Below, in pieces: positions 44,706-53,057 of a stretch of 64,000 bases of DNA. The position numbers and the translations under genes were made by a program. Below the pieces are notes generated by a model. It saw nothing but the letters and a program-made list of their open reading frames with translations, had not been told where the DNA came from and searched no databases. The stretch comes from Cumulibacter soli (GTDB taxonomy: Bacteria; Actinomycetota; Actinomycetes; Mycobacteriales; Antricoccaceae): contig NZ_SMSG01000001.1 of assembly GCF_004382795.1 (NCBI RefSeq), positions 682,001 to 746,000 on the forward strand. The letters are read 5' to 3'. The first letter of the stretch is position 1. Each line of letters opens with the position of its first letter.

Positions 44706-45617
44706 TTAATTTTCGCCCTGACCCCGCAGGAACGCTTCCAACTCAGCGCCGATCTCGTCGGCGGTCGGCAACTCGGAGTCATCGGCAGCCAGCAGGCTGG
44801 GACGCTCCAGCGACCCCATATAGGCGTCGTACTGCTGCTCCAGCGCCGCGACTACAGGCTTGATCTCGGCCTTGTCGCGCAACTGCTCCTCGATAGCCAC
44901 CCGGGCAGCTTCGGCGGAGGCATCCAGCTTCGCGCGGCGCAGCCGCAGCCCGGTCACCGCGACCACGCGATCGAGGGCTGCCGCAGCCGTCATCGGCAGT
45001 TCCATCTGCGCCAGGTAGTGCGGTACGTGCACGGCGAAGCCAACCGCGTCGTGCCCGCCCTCGCGCAGGCGTAACTCCAGCAGTCCATCGAAGCTAGCCG
45101 GTACGGCGACCTTCCCGAATGGACTCGGCGTGCCACCTATCAAAGAGTTGTCCGTGGCATGAGTCAATACGCCGATCGGGCGAGTATGCGGCACACCCAT
45201 CGGGATGCCATGCATCGTAGTGATCGTGAGCGTGACGCCCAGTTCCTTCACCACGCCGAGCACCGCTGCCGCGACGCGCTCCCACTGATAATCGGGTTCG
45301 ACCCCGCGTAGCAACAGAAACGCCGTGCCATCGACATCGGTCACCCGGTGCAGTTCGATACTCGGAGCGTCGTACGAGGCGTAGTGATCGGTATCGAAAA
45401 CCATCGTGGGACGTCGTCCGCGGTAATCGACGACCTGGTCGACGTCGAAACTGGCGACCAGTTGGCTCTCGTGGTGTTCGAGGATGTAATCGGCCACCTG
45501 TTGCTGGGTGTGGCCGGCATCGACGAATCCGTCGAGGGCAACCAGCATGGTCGACGCCGACACTTCGTCGGCGTCGATGCCTTCGGCGTACGAGTAAATA
45601 CCGTCAGGATTCAGCAT
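44706..45617 (-). CDS. PAC2-family protein
   Basis: A 303-residue protein of the PAC2 (proteasome assembly chaperone 2-like) family, widely kept in actinobacteria and typified by Rv2125. Seen are MLVALDGFVDAGHTQQQVADYI, RRPTMVFDTDHYASYDAP, LLLRGVEPDYQWERV, TTMHGIPMGVPHTRPIG and VGFAVHVPHYLAQMELP, then a helical C-terminal region with KAEIKPVVAALEQQYD. A link to proteasome assembly in actinobacteria is by homology only; no proteasome gene is here. It is divergent from the PadR cassette. Confidence 0.88.
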   Translation of the reverse strand: MLNPDGIYSYAEGIDADEVSASTMLVALDGFVDAGHTQQQVADYILEHHESQLVASFDVDQVVDYRGRRPTMVFDTDHYASYDAPSIELHRVTDVDGTAFLLLRGVEPDYQWERVAAAVLGVVKELGVTLTITTMHGIPMGVPHTRPIGVLTHATDNSLIGGTPSPFGKVAVPASFDGLLELRLREGGHDAVGFAVHVPHYLAQMELPMTAAAALDRVVAVTGLRLRRAKLDASAEAARVAIEEQLRDKAEIKPVVAALEQQYDAYMGSLERPSLLAADDSELPTADEIGAELEAFLRGQGEN

Positions 45618-45781
45618 TATCGAATACCTCAGCTATGTGTGCTCAAGAGTTGTCTGTTCTCAACTACTTGGTCGTGCGCGACTCCCCCGGACGGCGGGGG
45701 CATCTGGACGAGTCAACGTGCTGGGACCGTTTGCTATTCCCGTGTGAGCGAAGCAATCACGCCGCTCCGGTAATCACTGTT

Positions 45782-45814
45782 GCTAAGTACTGCTACTTAG
45801 CGTTACTTTATAGT
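45782..45814 (+). promoter_or_regulatory. PadR operator and -10 of the PadR-ABC cassette
   Basis: GCTAAGTA (45782-45789) and TACTTAGC (45794-45801) form a perfect 8-bp inverted repeat, followed by a TATAGT -10-like hexamer (45809-45814), 30 bases before the PadR start. The palindrome covers the expected -35 region, so binding should block transcription. I could not identify a good -35 hexamer. Confidence 0.65.
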
Positions 45815-45843
45815 GGTAGTCAACGACGCTAGGTAGGTAACCC

Positions 45844-46197
45844 GTGGCAAGCCAGATGACCGAGATGCTCAAAGGAACACTCGACGGGATCGTCCTCGCG
45901 CTGCTTGCCGACCGGCCCGCCTACGGATACGAAATCACGAGCTGGCTGCGCGATCGGGGCTTCACCGATATCGCCGAGGGGACCGTGTACGCACTCCTCG
46001 TGCGCATCGAACGGCGGGCGTTGGTCGACGTGGAGAAGGTGCCGTCAGAGAAGGGCCCGCCTCGCAAGGTCTACACCCTCAACCCGACTGGCCGAGCCCA
46101 CCTGGACGAGTTCTGGCGCACCTGGAGCTTCCTCGCCGAAGTCATCGAGCAGCTCCGAACCCCCGGCGCCCGCGCGCCCCGTCAGACAGGAGAATAA
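45844..46197 (+). CDS. PadR-family transcriptional regulator
   Basis: A 117-residue winged-helix repressor: MLKGTLDGIVLALLADRPAYGYEITSWLRDRGF, EGTVYALLVRIERRALVDVEKV (recognition helix and wing), KGPPRKVYTLNPTGRAHLDEF, then a short dimerisation helix (PadR subfamily 2, no long C-terminal domain). Such regulators bind cytotoxic ligands and de-repress neighbouring exporters. Start may be GTG 45844 (AGGTAGGT upstream) or ATG 45856. It heads an operon with DUF1048 and two ABC genes and probably represses itself through the palindrome at 45782-45801. Confidence 0.92.
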   Translation: MASQMTEMLKGTLDGIVLALLADRPAYGYEITSWLRDRGFTDIAEGTVYALLVRIERRALVDVEKVPSEKGPPRKVYTLNPTGRAHLDEFWRTWSFLAEVIEQLRTPGARAPRQTGE

Positions 46198-46199
46198 CC

Positions 46200-46568
46200 A
46201 TGGTCGCGAAATGGATCGAGACGCTCACCGGACCACTTGAGCAGAAGAAGCAGTACCGAGAGGCGAAAGCCCGAATCCAGGCTCTACCCTCGCCATACCG
46301 CCAGACGGCCGACGCTCTCAACCGCTACTTGACGCTGTACGCGGCCGTCACCGACGGCGCCACACTGGTACAGATGCACTCGGATCTCGCCGACCTCCTC
46401 GAACGCGCGGCGGCGGACAACACCCCGGTTGGTGACGTGGTCGGCGACGACCCGGTCGACTTCGCCGAAACGTTCGCCTTGGCGTATGGCGGCAAGCAAT
46501 GGATCGACAAGGAGCGCCAGCGCCTTATCCGTGCGATCGAGGACGCGAAGCGAGACGAACCGCAATGA
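46200..46568 (+). CDS. DUF1048-family protein
   Basis: A 122-residue helical, soluble protein. The pattern KKQYREAKARIQALPSPYRQTADALNRYL followed by DLADLLERAA and VDFAETFALAYGG is that of DUF1048, a family that almost always sits between a padR gene and an ABC exporter. Function unknown. AGGAGA lies 8 bases before the ATG, and the stop overlaps the next gene's ATG (ATGA). Confidence 0.85.
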   Translation: MVAKWIETLTGPLEQKKQYREAKARIQALPSPYRQTADALNRYLTLYAAVTDGATLVQMHSDLADLLERAAADNTPVGDVVGDDPVDFAETFALAYGGKQWIDKERQRLIRAIEDAKRDEPQ

Positions 46569-47401
46569 GCACCGCGATCTCGACCAAGCCCGCGATTCAC
46601 GTTCGCGGATTACGCAAGTCGTTCGGCGACGTCGAGGTGCTGCGCGACCTTGACCTCGACATCCCCCAGGGCTCCGTCCTCGCGCTATTGGGCTCAAACG
46701 GTGCCGGAAAGACGACGCTGATCCGGATCCTGTCGACGCTGATTCCTGCGGACAGTGGTACCACGACGGTGTGCGGGCATGATCTCGATGCGGCGCCGAG
46801 CGATGTGCGCGCCGCGATCAGTCTCACGGGACAGTTCGCCGCGGTGGACGAGGTACTCAGTGGCCGCGAGAACCTGCTGTTGATGGCTAAGTTGCGCCAC
46901 CTTCAGAACCCCGCCGAGGCCACCGACGCACTCTTGGAGCGTTTTGCGCTAGCCGAGGTGGGTTCGCGCAGGGCCGGCAGATACTCCGGCGGCATGCGGC
47001 GTCGACTGGACATCGCGATGAGCCTGGTCGGCGACCCACCGATCGTGTTTCTGGACGAACCCACGACTGGCCTGGATCCACAGGCGCGTCTTGAGGTGTG
47101 GCGGACGATCCGAGCCCTGGTCGATGCCGGGACGACGATCCTGCTCACCACTCAGTACCTCGATGAGGCCGAGTACCTCGCCGACCGGATCGCGATTCTG
47201 CATGAGGGCACCATCATCCGCACCGGAACCCTGGCCGAACTCAAGAGCCTGCTGCCGACCGCCGAAATCGAGTACGTCGAAAAGCAACCCAGCCTCGAGG
47301 ACGTATTCCTCTCACTCATCGAGGAACCGCGCCTGTCGCCTGAACCAGATTCGCTGCCGTCGGGGGCGACGCCCGAGGCCGACTCGGGAGGTTCATCATG
47401 A
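46565..47401 (+). CDS. ABC exporter ATPase, daunorubicin-resistance (DrrA) type
   Basis: A 278-residue ABC ATPase: Walker A LLGSNGAGKTTLIRIL, signature YSGGMRRRLDIAMSL, Walker B IVFLDEPTTGLD, switch region LTTQYLDEAEYLADRIAIL, and the C-terminal DrrA-type tail with PSLEDVFLSLIEE. The start is the ATG at 46565 overlapping the DUF1048 stop; a longer upstream frame is rejected. With the membrane subunit encoded next (4-bp overlap) it forms a two-component drug or lipid exporter induced through PadR. Confidence 0.93.
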   Translation: MSTAISTKPAIHVRGLRKSFGDVEVLRDLDLDIPQGSVLALLGSNGAGKTTLIRILSTLIPADSGTTTVCGHDLDAAPSDVRAAISLTGQFAAVDEVLSGRENLLLMAKLRHLQNPAEATDALLERFALAEVGSRRAGRYSGGMRRRLDIAMSLVGDPPIVFLDEPTTGLDPQARLEVWRTIRALVDAGTTILLTTQYLDEAEYLADRIAILHEGTIIRTGTLAELKSLLPTAEIEYVEKQPSLEDVFLSLIEEPRLSPEPDSLPSGATPEADSGGSS

Positions 47402-48162
47402 CTGCGCACGCTCTGGCTGACACGCGAACACTGACCGCACGGTCGCTACGGCACGTGTTGCGCAGCCCTGACACGATCGTCACCACCGCGGTGACGCCCG
47501 TCGCGCTACTGCTGCTGTTCGTTTATGTGCTCGGCGGCGCGATCAACACCGGCAACGATGGCCCGTACATCAACTACCTACTGCCCGGCGTCCTGCTAAT
47601 CACCATCGCGTCGGGCGTCGCATATACGGCATACCGGCTGTTCCTGGATCTACGCGGCGGACTGGTGCAGCGGTTCGGCTCGATGCCAATCGCGCGCTCA
47701 GCCATCCTGTGGGCACACGCGCTGACCTCCGTCGTGGCCACGATGGGCTCGGTCGTGCTGGTTGTCGCGATCGCCTTCCTGATGGGCTTTCGGACTTCTG
47801 CCACGGTCGGCGGGTGGCTGCTGGTCACCGCACTGCTGACGCTATTCGCACTGGCGTTGACCTGGCTCGCCGTGCTGGCTGGCTTATCGGCGAAGTCGGT
47901 CGACGGCGCGAGCGCGTTCAGTTATCCACTGATTTTTCTGCCGTTCATCAGTTCCGCGTTCGTACCAACCGACAGCATGCCCGGACCGGTTGCGTGGTTC
48001 GCCGAACATCAACCGGTCACGGCGATCGTGAACTCATTACGGGCGACATTTGCCGGCACCACGCCCGGTGCTGACCTGTGGCTCGCGCTCGGGTGGCTGC
48101 TCGCGATCCTCGCCGTGGCGTATATCGGGGCGGGCTCGTCGTACCGCCGGACTTTCCGTTAG
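47398..48162 (+). CDS. ABC-2 type exporter membrane subunit (DrrB type)
   Basis: A 254-residue ABC-2 permease with six hydrophobic helices, beginning with TLTARSLRHVLRSPDTIVTTAVTPVALLLLFVYVLGG. It has the typical LLPGVLLITIASGVAYTAYRLFLDLRGGLVQRFGSMPIARSA loop and a final FVPTDSMPGPVAWFAEHQPVT segment. It exports the substrate energised by the preceding ATPase; substrate unknown. Confidence 0.92.
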   Translation: MTAHALADTRTLTARSLRHVLRSPDTIVTTAVTPVALLLLFVYVLGGAINTGNDGPYINYLLPGVLLITIASGVAYTAYRLFLDLRGGLVQRFGSMPIARSAILWAHALTSVVATMGSVVLVVAIAFLMGFRTSATVGGWLLVTALLTLFALALTWLAVLAGLSAKSVDGASAFSYPLIFLPFISSAFVPTDSMPGPVAWFAEHQPVTAIVNSLRATFAGTTPGADLWLALGWLLAILAVAYIGAGSSYRRTFR

Positions 48163-48239
48163 TGCGGCGCGACGCCTCCTGACGCCTCGAAGCCGCACTC
48201 CCCCAGAGGGCACCCACCGGCCACACCTAAGGACTGCTC

Positions 48240-48632
48240 ATGGGCATCCGCATCAACGTGACGAGCGTGCTCGTCGACGACCAGGCCAAAGCACTCGCCT
48301 TCTATACCGAGCAGCTCGGATTCGTCCCGAAAACCGACGTACCGGTGGGCGAGTTTCGCTGGTTGACCGTCGTCGGTCCCAACGAACCGGACGGGACGGA
48401 ATTGCTGCTCGAACCCGACCAGCACCCGGCCGCGAAGGCGTTCAAGGAAGCACTCGTCGCCGACGGCATCCCCGCGACCTCGTTCGCGGTCGACGACGTG
48501 GCGCAAGTACACGCCACACTTTCCGCCCGCGGCATTCGCTTTACTCAGCAGCCAACCACGATGGGGCCGGTCGTCACGGTCGTCCTGGACGACACGTGCG
48601 GCAACCTCATCCAGCTCACCAGCCCTGCGTGA
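48240..48632 (+). CDS. VOC-family (glyoxalase superfamily) protein
   Basis: A 130-residue single-domain VOC protein: INVTSVLVDDQAKALAFYTEQLGF, FRWLTVVGPNEPDGTELLLEP, then the second module ending in DDTCGNLIQLTSP. This group includes antibiotic-binding immunity proteins and lyases. The N-terminal metal-ligand position has Ser/Val rather than His (NVTSV), suggesting binding rather than metal catalysis. AAGGA precedes the ATG. It lies 78 bases after the PadR-ABC cassette and might be co-transcribed, giving export plus sequestration. Confidence 0.85.
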   Translation: MGIRINVTSVLVDDQAKALAFYTEQLGFVPKTDVPVGEFRWLTVVGPNEPDGTELLLEPDQHPAAKAFKEALVADGIPATSFAVDDVAQVHATLSARGIRFTQQPTTMGPVVTVVLDDTCGNLIQLTSPA

Positions 48633-48771
48633 GCGCTTTAGTCGGTTGAGCGGACGCCCCTACACCGCGACGACTGGTCCGGGCGCTGCCCGTGAGCTGG
48701 CTAAGAACGCACAACGGAAGGCGTACGGTCCGCTCCGTGGGTCCGACGACAAGCCGGCGGCACCCGGGACC

Positions 48772-49071
48772 TCAGCGCTCGAGGGCTTTGTTGATCCGCT
48801 CCACTTTCGCGGTGAGTTGGTTGCTGAATCCGGGGCGGATATCGGCTTTCAGCACGAGTCCAACTCGCGGGGAGGACGCCGCGACCACGTCGACGGCCTT
48901 CTTCACAACAGCCATGACCTCGTCCCACTCACCCTCGATATTCGTGAACATCGAGTTCGTCTCGCACGGCAACCCGCTGTCGCGTACGACACGAACTGCC
49001 TCGGCAACGGCCTCGGTAACCGAGCCGTCGTCCGAGGTGGACGTCGGTGAAATCGAGAACGCGACGATCAT
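48772..49071 (-). CDS. MTH1187-family thiamine-binding-type protein
   Basis: A 99-residue ferredoxin-like alpha/beta protein: MIVAFSISPTSTSDDGSVTEAVAEAVRVV, GLPCETNSMFTNIEGEWDEVMAVVKKA and GLVLKADIRPGF. It matches the MTH1187/YkoF-like family, whose members form tetramers and bind thiamine or related small ligands. It ends the minus-strand pair that starts with the MFS gene, 24 bases upstream. Function in actinobacteria is unproved. Confidence 0.85.
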   Translation of the reverse strand: MIVAFSISPTSTSDDGSVTEAVAEAVRVVRDSGLPCETNSMFTNIEGEWDEVMAVVKKAVDVVAASSPRVGLVLKADIRPGFSNQLTAKVERINKALER

Positions 49072-49095
49072 GCTGACTCCTTATGAATAAGCGAT

Positions 49096-50340
49096 TTAGG
49101 CGTCGAGGTCCGGGTAGCCATAGGAACCGTCCGGGACGACCTGGCGGCCACGCACCTGCAGTTTGCGATTACCCGCCCACACAACCAGGCCGGCGACGGC
49201 GACCGCAACGGTGCCCACACCGAATGCCAGGTTCGGCGAGTACTCATCGGTCACGACGCCGGACAACGACGTACCGACCGCGACACCCAGCGCGAGCATC
49301 GTGCCGAGCCAGGTGAATCCCTCGTTGGTCTGCTCACGCGGCACAATCTCCTCGCAGATCGTGAACATCGTGATCAGCGAGGGCGACACCGCGATACCGC
49401 AGACGGCGACGAACAGCGTCATCAGCCAGATATTCGAGATGATCAGGGTCGGCAACGTCGCGAGCGTAAGCGCACCGAGCAACAGCACCAGGCGGCGGTT
49501 CAGCGGAGCGAGCCAATCGATCGTGCCCCATACCAGCCCCGAGAGCATCGATCCGATCGCCAGCGCCGCAATCAGCACACCGGCCATGGACCCGCTGCCC
49601 TGTTCGCGAGCGAACGCGGTCAGCACGAGTTCGAAGGTGCCGAGCACCGTGCCCATCGCCAGCGCGACTACGCACAGAATCATCAGACCCGGAATCTTGA
49701 TCGGCGAACCGGTGCTGCGCAACTGATCCAGATCGCGCCCCGGTGGGGGTTCGGTCCGGGTCTGGGTGGCGAAGAGCAAACTGCCGCAGACGGCGAATGC
49801 TGCGGCGACGACCATACCGGTGGTCGCATGACCGCTGGTGGACAGAACCGTGACGAGCACGGGTCCGAGAATGAACACCAGCTCGTCGAGGACGGATTCC
49901 ATCGCCAGGGCGGTCGGCAGCCGGCTCGATCCCTCCAGCATGTATGCCCAGCGGGCGCGCAGCATGGAGCCGACAGGAGGTATGAATCCACCCGCTATCG
50001 CTGCCGTGGCATACAGCATCCAGGCGGGCGCGTGATTCTGAACTGCGACGATGAATAGTCCGGCACCCGCGCCGAACATGATCACGACCGGGACCAGGAC
50101 ACGGCGTTGGCCATACCGGTCAGCGAGACGGCCCAGGATCGGGCCGAGGATCGCGGTGGCGACAGCGCCGACGGCCGCCACCGTACCGCCCAGCCCGTAC
50201 GACGACCCCGGGTACTCGCCAACAATGAGGAACACCGACCCGAGGCCGACCATCGATAACGGGAGTCGTCCGATGAATCCGAAGAGTTCCATCAGAGCGG
50301 TATTCGGGGTGCGCAGAACCTCGCGATAAGGCCCTAACAC
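49096..50340 (-). CDS. MFS transporter, 12-TM
   Basis: A 414-residue major facilitator carrier with about 12 helices. Motif A appears as GRLADRYGQRRVLVPVV between helices 2 and 3; other landmarks are LGGTVAAVGAVATAILGPILG and FVAVCGIAVSPSLITMF. It resembles the broad group of actinobacterial drug/efflux MFS proteins. Start is a GTG at 50340 with a poor ribosome-binding site. It precedes the MTH1187-type gene by 24 bases on the same strand. Confidence 0.87.
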   Translation of the reverse strand: MLGPYREVLRTPNTALMELFGFIGRLPLSMVGLGSVFLIVGEYPGSSYGLGGTVAAVGAVATAILGPILGRLADRYGQRRVLVPVVIMFGAGAGLFIVAVQNHAPAWMLYATAAIAGGFIPPVGSMLRARWAYMLEGSSRLPTALAMESVLDELVFILGPVLVTVLSTSGHATTGMVVAAAFAVCGSLLFATQTRTEPPPGRDLDQLRSTGSPIKIPGLMILCVVALAMGTVLGTFELVLTAFAREQGSGSMAGVLIAALAIGSMLSGLVWGTIDWLAPLNRRLVLLLGALTLATLPTLIISNIWLMTLFVAVCGIAVSPSLITMFTICEEIVPREQTNEGFTWLGTMLALGVAVGTSLSGVVTDEYSPNLAFGVGTVAVAVAGLVVWAGNRKLQVRGRQVVPDGSYGYPDLDA

Positions 50341-50676
50341 GCGATCACCACACCGGACACGCTATCGGATCGAATACGAGCATGCGCGCTGACTGGCCAA
50401 ACAACGCCAGGACCATAACGAACGCCTCGCACCGCGACATCCACCTGGATATGCGTCGATCCGGGCCGCCCGCGAACTAACCGTGCGCGGTTCGTACGAC
50501 CCGGCGCCGCGCACCGGTCAGCACCACGCCGCGCCCGAGGATCACCCGAACCCACGCGGGCACCGATCACCAGCGAACTTCGTCGATGAAGTGACTCGGC
50601 TCGACGCCTTGTCTGCGCACCGACCAGGTACCTTGGAGACACTCATGCGTCCGCCCAGACCCCGGAGGCCAGCCCG
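50341..50676. other. divergent intergenic region (MFS / membrane protein)
   Basis: About 335 bases holding both promoters. A short frame at 50483-50680 is very Arg/Pro-rich and has no ribosome-binding site; I see no supported gene, repeat or RNA. Confidence 0.4.
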
Positions 50677-51843
50677 ATGACGACACCGCAAAACCCAGGT
50701 GGCTCCGACCCGGCGGCGACGCCACCGGCGCGACCTCGGCGCGGTAGGCATTGGGCTCCTGGGCAGGACGACGACGACGATCCACACCCCTCGGATTACC
50801 AGAGCGCAGAGTCATCCACCGACGCATCGGCGGATACGACACCGAAACCCACCGAGACCGCCCCCGACGCCACTGAGGCGGAGCACGCGCAGACACCCGC
50901 GCCCGAAGAGGCCATCGCCGATGAATCCGCTGGATCCGGCTCAACGGACCCGGCAGCGTCATCACCAGATTCAGCCGGCTCCGACTCGAGCGATACCGCC
51001 ACGTCCGATACGGATTCGAGCGATACAGATTCGAGCAGTACAGCTTCGAGCGACGCCGAGTCGGGAAATACCGAGTCGAAGGCCGTGGAGAGGTCGAACT
51101 CCGACTCCACGGCTCCGGACGCAACGGCGCCCGAGACCACATCGGCAAGCATCCCCTCGGCAGACACAACGCCGCCAGGCACCGCGAGGGCGGATGCTAC
51201 CGAGGCAGAAACTACGCCGGTCGAGGGCTTCGCTCCGCCAGTCGCGGGGGCCTTTGAACCGCCTGCCGCGGGCACTCTCGACTCACGTGGTACGGCAGCC
51301 GCAACGGACGCCGCCGAATCGCGGAGCGGTCCACGGCACGCAGCGTCCGGATCTCGTTTTCGCCTGCAACCGTGGATGTTGGTGATCGCCGCGGTCGTGG
51401 TGATCCTGCTCGTCGTCTGGCTCGTCATCGGCCTCACCTCCGGAAGCGGGGACGACAACGACGCGCCTTCTGACTCGTCGACAACCTCCGCGGCCCCAAC
51501 ATCAAGCGAAGAAGCTGCACCCTCTTCGGTCGAGGCCGTCGCTCTCCCGCAGGTGCTGTGCATGGGTCAGTCGTACGCGATGCTGGAGCCCGACCTGACT
51601 ACTGACGAAATGCTCGCTGACCCCGCGGCGCTGGAAGAGAAGTATCCGGGCAGCATCCTGTCGACGATCCCCGCCGGTTGCATCGCGGATTCCACGGAAC
51701 GCGATCAGGTCGTGCTCGCGCTCGGTCCATTCCCCAGCCTCGCCGAAGCGTGTGCCGCGGGTACCGAGGCCGAAGTGAAGTTCACGGCGTACGAAGGTAG
51801 CGCCGACACCGGCTTGACGGCCGCGGCCTGCCCGGGGGCATAA
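50677..51843 (+). CDS. single-pass membrane protein with long acidic disordered N-terminus and Cys-containing outer domain
   Basis: A 388-residue protein of no recognised family. Residues 1 to about 225 are Ser/Thr/Asp/Ala-rich, very acidic and probably disordered (runs such as SDTDSSDTDSSS). One membrane helix follows (WMLVIAAVVVILLVVWLVIGL, about 232-252). The outer part is a Ser/Thr linker and a compact domain of about 100 residues with four cysteines (VLCMGQSYAML, PAGCIAD, EACAAGTE, TAACPGA) that could form two disulphides. Orientation with N-terminus inside is inferred from the Arg-rich flank (SRFRLQPW). GGAGG precedes the ATG. It is 2 bases upstream of the asparaginase gene, so the two are translated together. 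Confidence 0.75.
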   Translation: MTTPQNPGGSDPAATPPARPRRGRHWAPGQDDDDDPHPSDYQSAESSTDASADTTPKPTETAPDATEAEHAQTPAPEEAIADESAGSGSTDPAASSPDSAGSDSSDTATSDTDSSDTDSSSTASSDAESGNTESKAVERSNSDSTAPDATAPETTSASIPSADTTPPGTARADATEAETTPVEGFAPPVAGAFEPPAAGTLDSRGTAAATDAAESRSGPRHAASGSRFRLQPWMLVIAAVVVILLVVWLVIGLTSGSGDDNDAPSDSSTTSAAPTSSEEAAPSSVEAVALPQVLCMGQSYAMLEPDLTTDEMLADPAALEEKYPGSILSTIPAGCIADSTERDQVVLALGPFPSLAEACAAGTEAEVKFTAYEGSADTGLTAAACPGA

Positions 51844-51845
51844 GG

Positions 51846-52823
51846 ATGCAGAGCGCTGCCCCCACGCCACGGGTGCACGTCATCTCCCTCGGCGGCACGA
51901 TCGCCTCGAGTGCCAGCGACGGGTCACCTGTCGCGCCCGAGATCACCGGGGCACAGCTCGTGGCGGCAGTCCCCCAGTTGCGGGCCGTCGCCGAGGTGAC
52001 GACCGAACAACTGGCCCAAGTGGGATCGCCCAGCCTTGATATCGACACCGTTCGCCAGGTCGCCATCCGCGGCGCGGCCGCGGTCGCGGACGGTGCGCGG
52101 GGCGTCGTCATCACGCAGGGCACCGACACGCTCGAGGAGACCGCGTACCTGCTGTCGTTACTGAACGACACTGGCAGACCGTTCGTCGCGACCGGCGCGA
52201 TGCGTAATCCGACGATGGCCGGCGCCGACGGCCCGGCCAATCTCCTCGCTGCGGTGAGTGCTGCCGCGAGCGATGAACTCGTCGACGTACGGGCTCTGCT
52301 GGCCTTCAACGATGAACTGCATGACCCGCTGTGGGTACGCAAATCGCACACAGCCAGTACGGCGACATTCACCTCTGCCCCTCAGGCCGGACCGATGGGG
52401 TGGCTGCACGAAGGCGAGATCCGGCTCGGATATCGCCCGGCAACACCGCCGTGGACCGGTTCGCCCTCGCTCGAAATTCCCCCGGTCGCGCTCGTATCCG
52501 CCGGGCTCGGTGAGGACCTGCGCCTCGTCGAACCACTGCCCGACCTCGGGTACGCCGGCGTCGTCATCGCAGGCACCGGCGGCGGTCACGTGCATCAGGA
52601 CGCCGTTGATCGAGTGACCGCACTCGCTCAGCGGGTGCCGGTGGTGATTGCCTCACGTACCGGCTCGGGGCAGTTACTGCGGCGCACGTACGGATTCCGC
52701 GGTGGGGAGGTAGACCTGCTCTCGCGAGGTCTGCTCAGCGCCGGAGGTCTATCAGCGCCCAAAGCGCGGCTGCTGCTGGGGCTCATGCTGGCGCACGACG
52801 CCGTCGCTGACTGGCCCTACTAG
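51846..52823 (+). CDS. ansA: L-asparaginase, type I
   Basis: A 325-residue bacterial-type asparaginase hydrolysing asparagine to aspartate and ammonia. Two threonines of the active site are visible: ISLGGTIASSASDG near the N-terminus and VVITQGTDTLEETAYLL (TQGTDT block). The lysine is in the DELHDPLWVRKSHTA segment. No signal peptide, so it is cytoplasmic. The gene begins 2 bases after the disordered membrane-protein gene. A hairpin ends the unit. Family members also act on glutamine or are lysophospholipase-like; asparaginase is most likely. Confidence 0.92.
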   Translation: MQSAAPTPRVHVISLGGTIASSASDGSPVAPEITGAQLVAAVPQLRAVAEVTTEQLAQVGSPSLDIDTVRQVAIRGAAAVADGARGVVITQGTDTLEETAYLLSLLNDTGRPFVATGAMRNPTMAGADGPANLLAAVSAAASDELVDVRALLAFNDELHDPLWVRKSHTASTATFTSAPQAGPMGWLHEGEIRLGYRPATPPWTGSPSLEIPPVALVSAGLGEDLRLVEPLPDLGYAGVVIAGTGGGHVHQDAVDRVTALAQRVPVVIASRTGSGQLLRRTYGFRGGEVDLLSRGLLSAGGLSAPKARLLLGLMLAHDAVADWPY

Positions 52824-52843
52824 CCGCGCAGACGACCCTCGTC

Positions 52844-52873
52844 GCGGCGCCCATCAGCACGTTGGGGCGCCGC
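52844..52873. terminator. hairpin after asparaginase
   Basis: GCGGCGCCC (52844-52852) pairs with GGGCGCCGC (52865-52873) around a 12-base loop, 20 bases after the stop. A smaller GCGGCC/GGCCGC hairpin follows at 52881-52896. The convergent CoA-transferase gene ends at 53058. Confidence 0.65.
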
Positions 52874-53057
52874 TGGATCTGCGGCCGGGTGGCCGCCGGC
52901 GTGTCGGCCACCGAACCCGCCACACCCGGCGTCGAGACCCGCCGTACGTGACACCGTCTTCATACCGAGGTGACCGACAGTTTGAGCTGGCACTCTCGCA
53001 GGCACGCTGAACGCAGTCTCAGCACAGCTCACGCTGCGTTTTCAGCGCTGCGCGCGA

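Noticed and set aside
50483-50680. 65-codon plus-strand frame overlapping the ATG at 50677
   Set aside because: The ATGA overlap looked like coupling, but composition (Arg/Pro) and lack of ribosome-binding site make it a chance frame.
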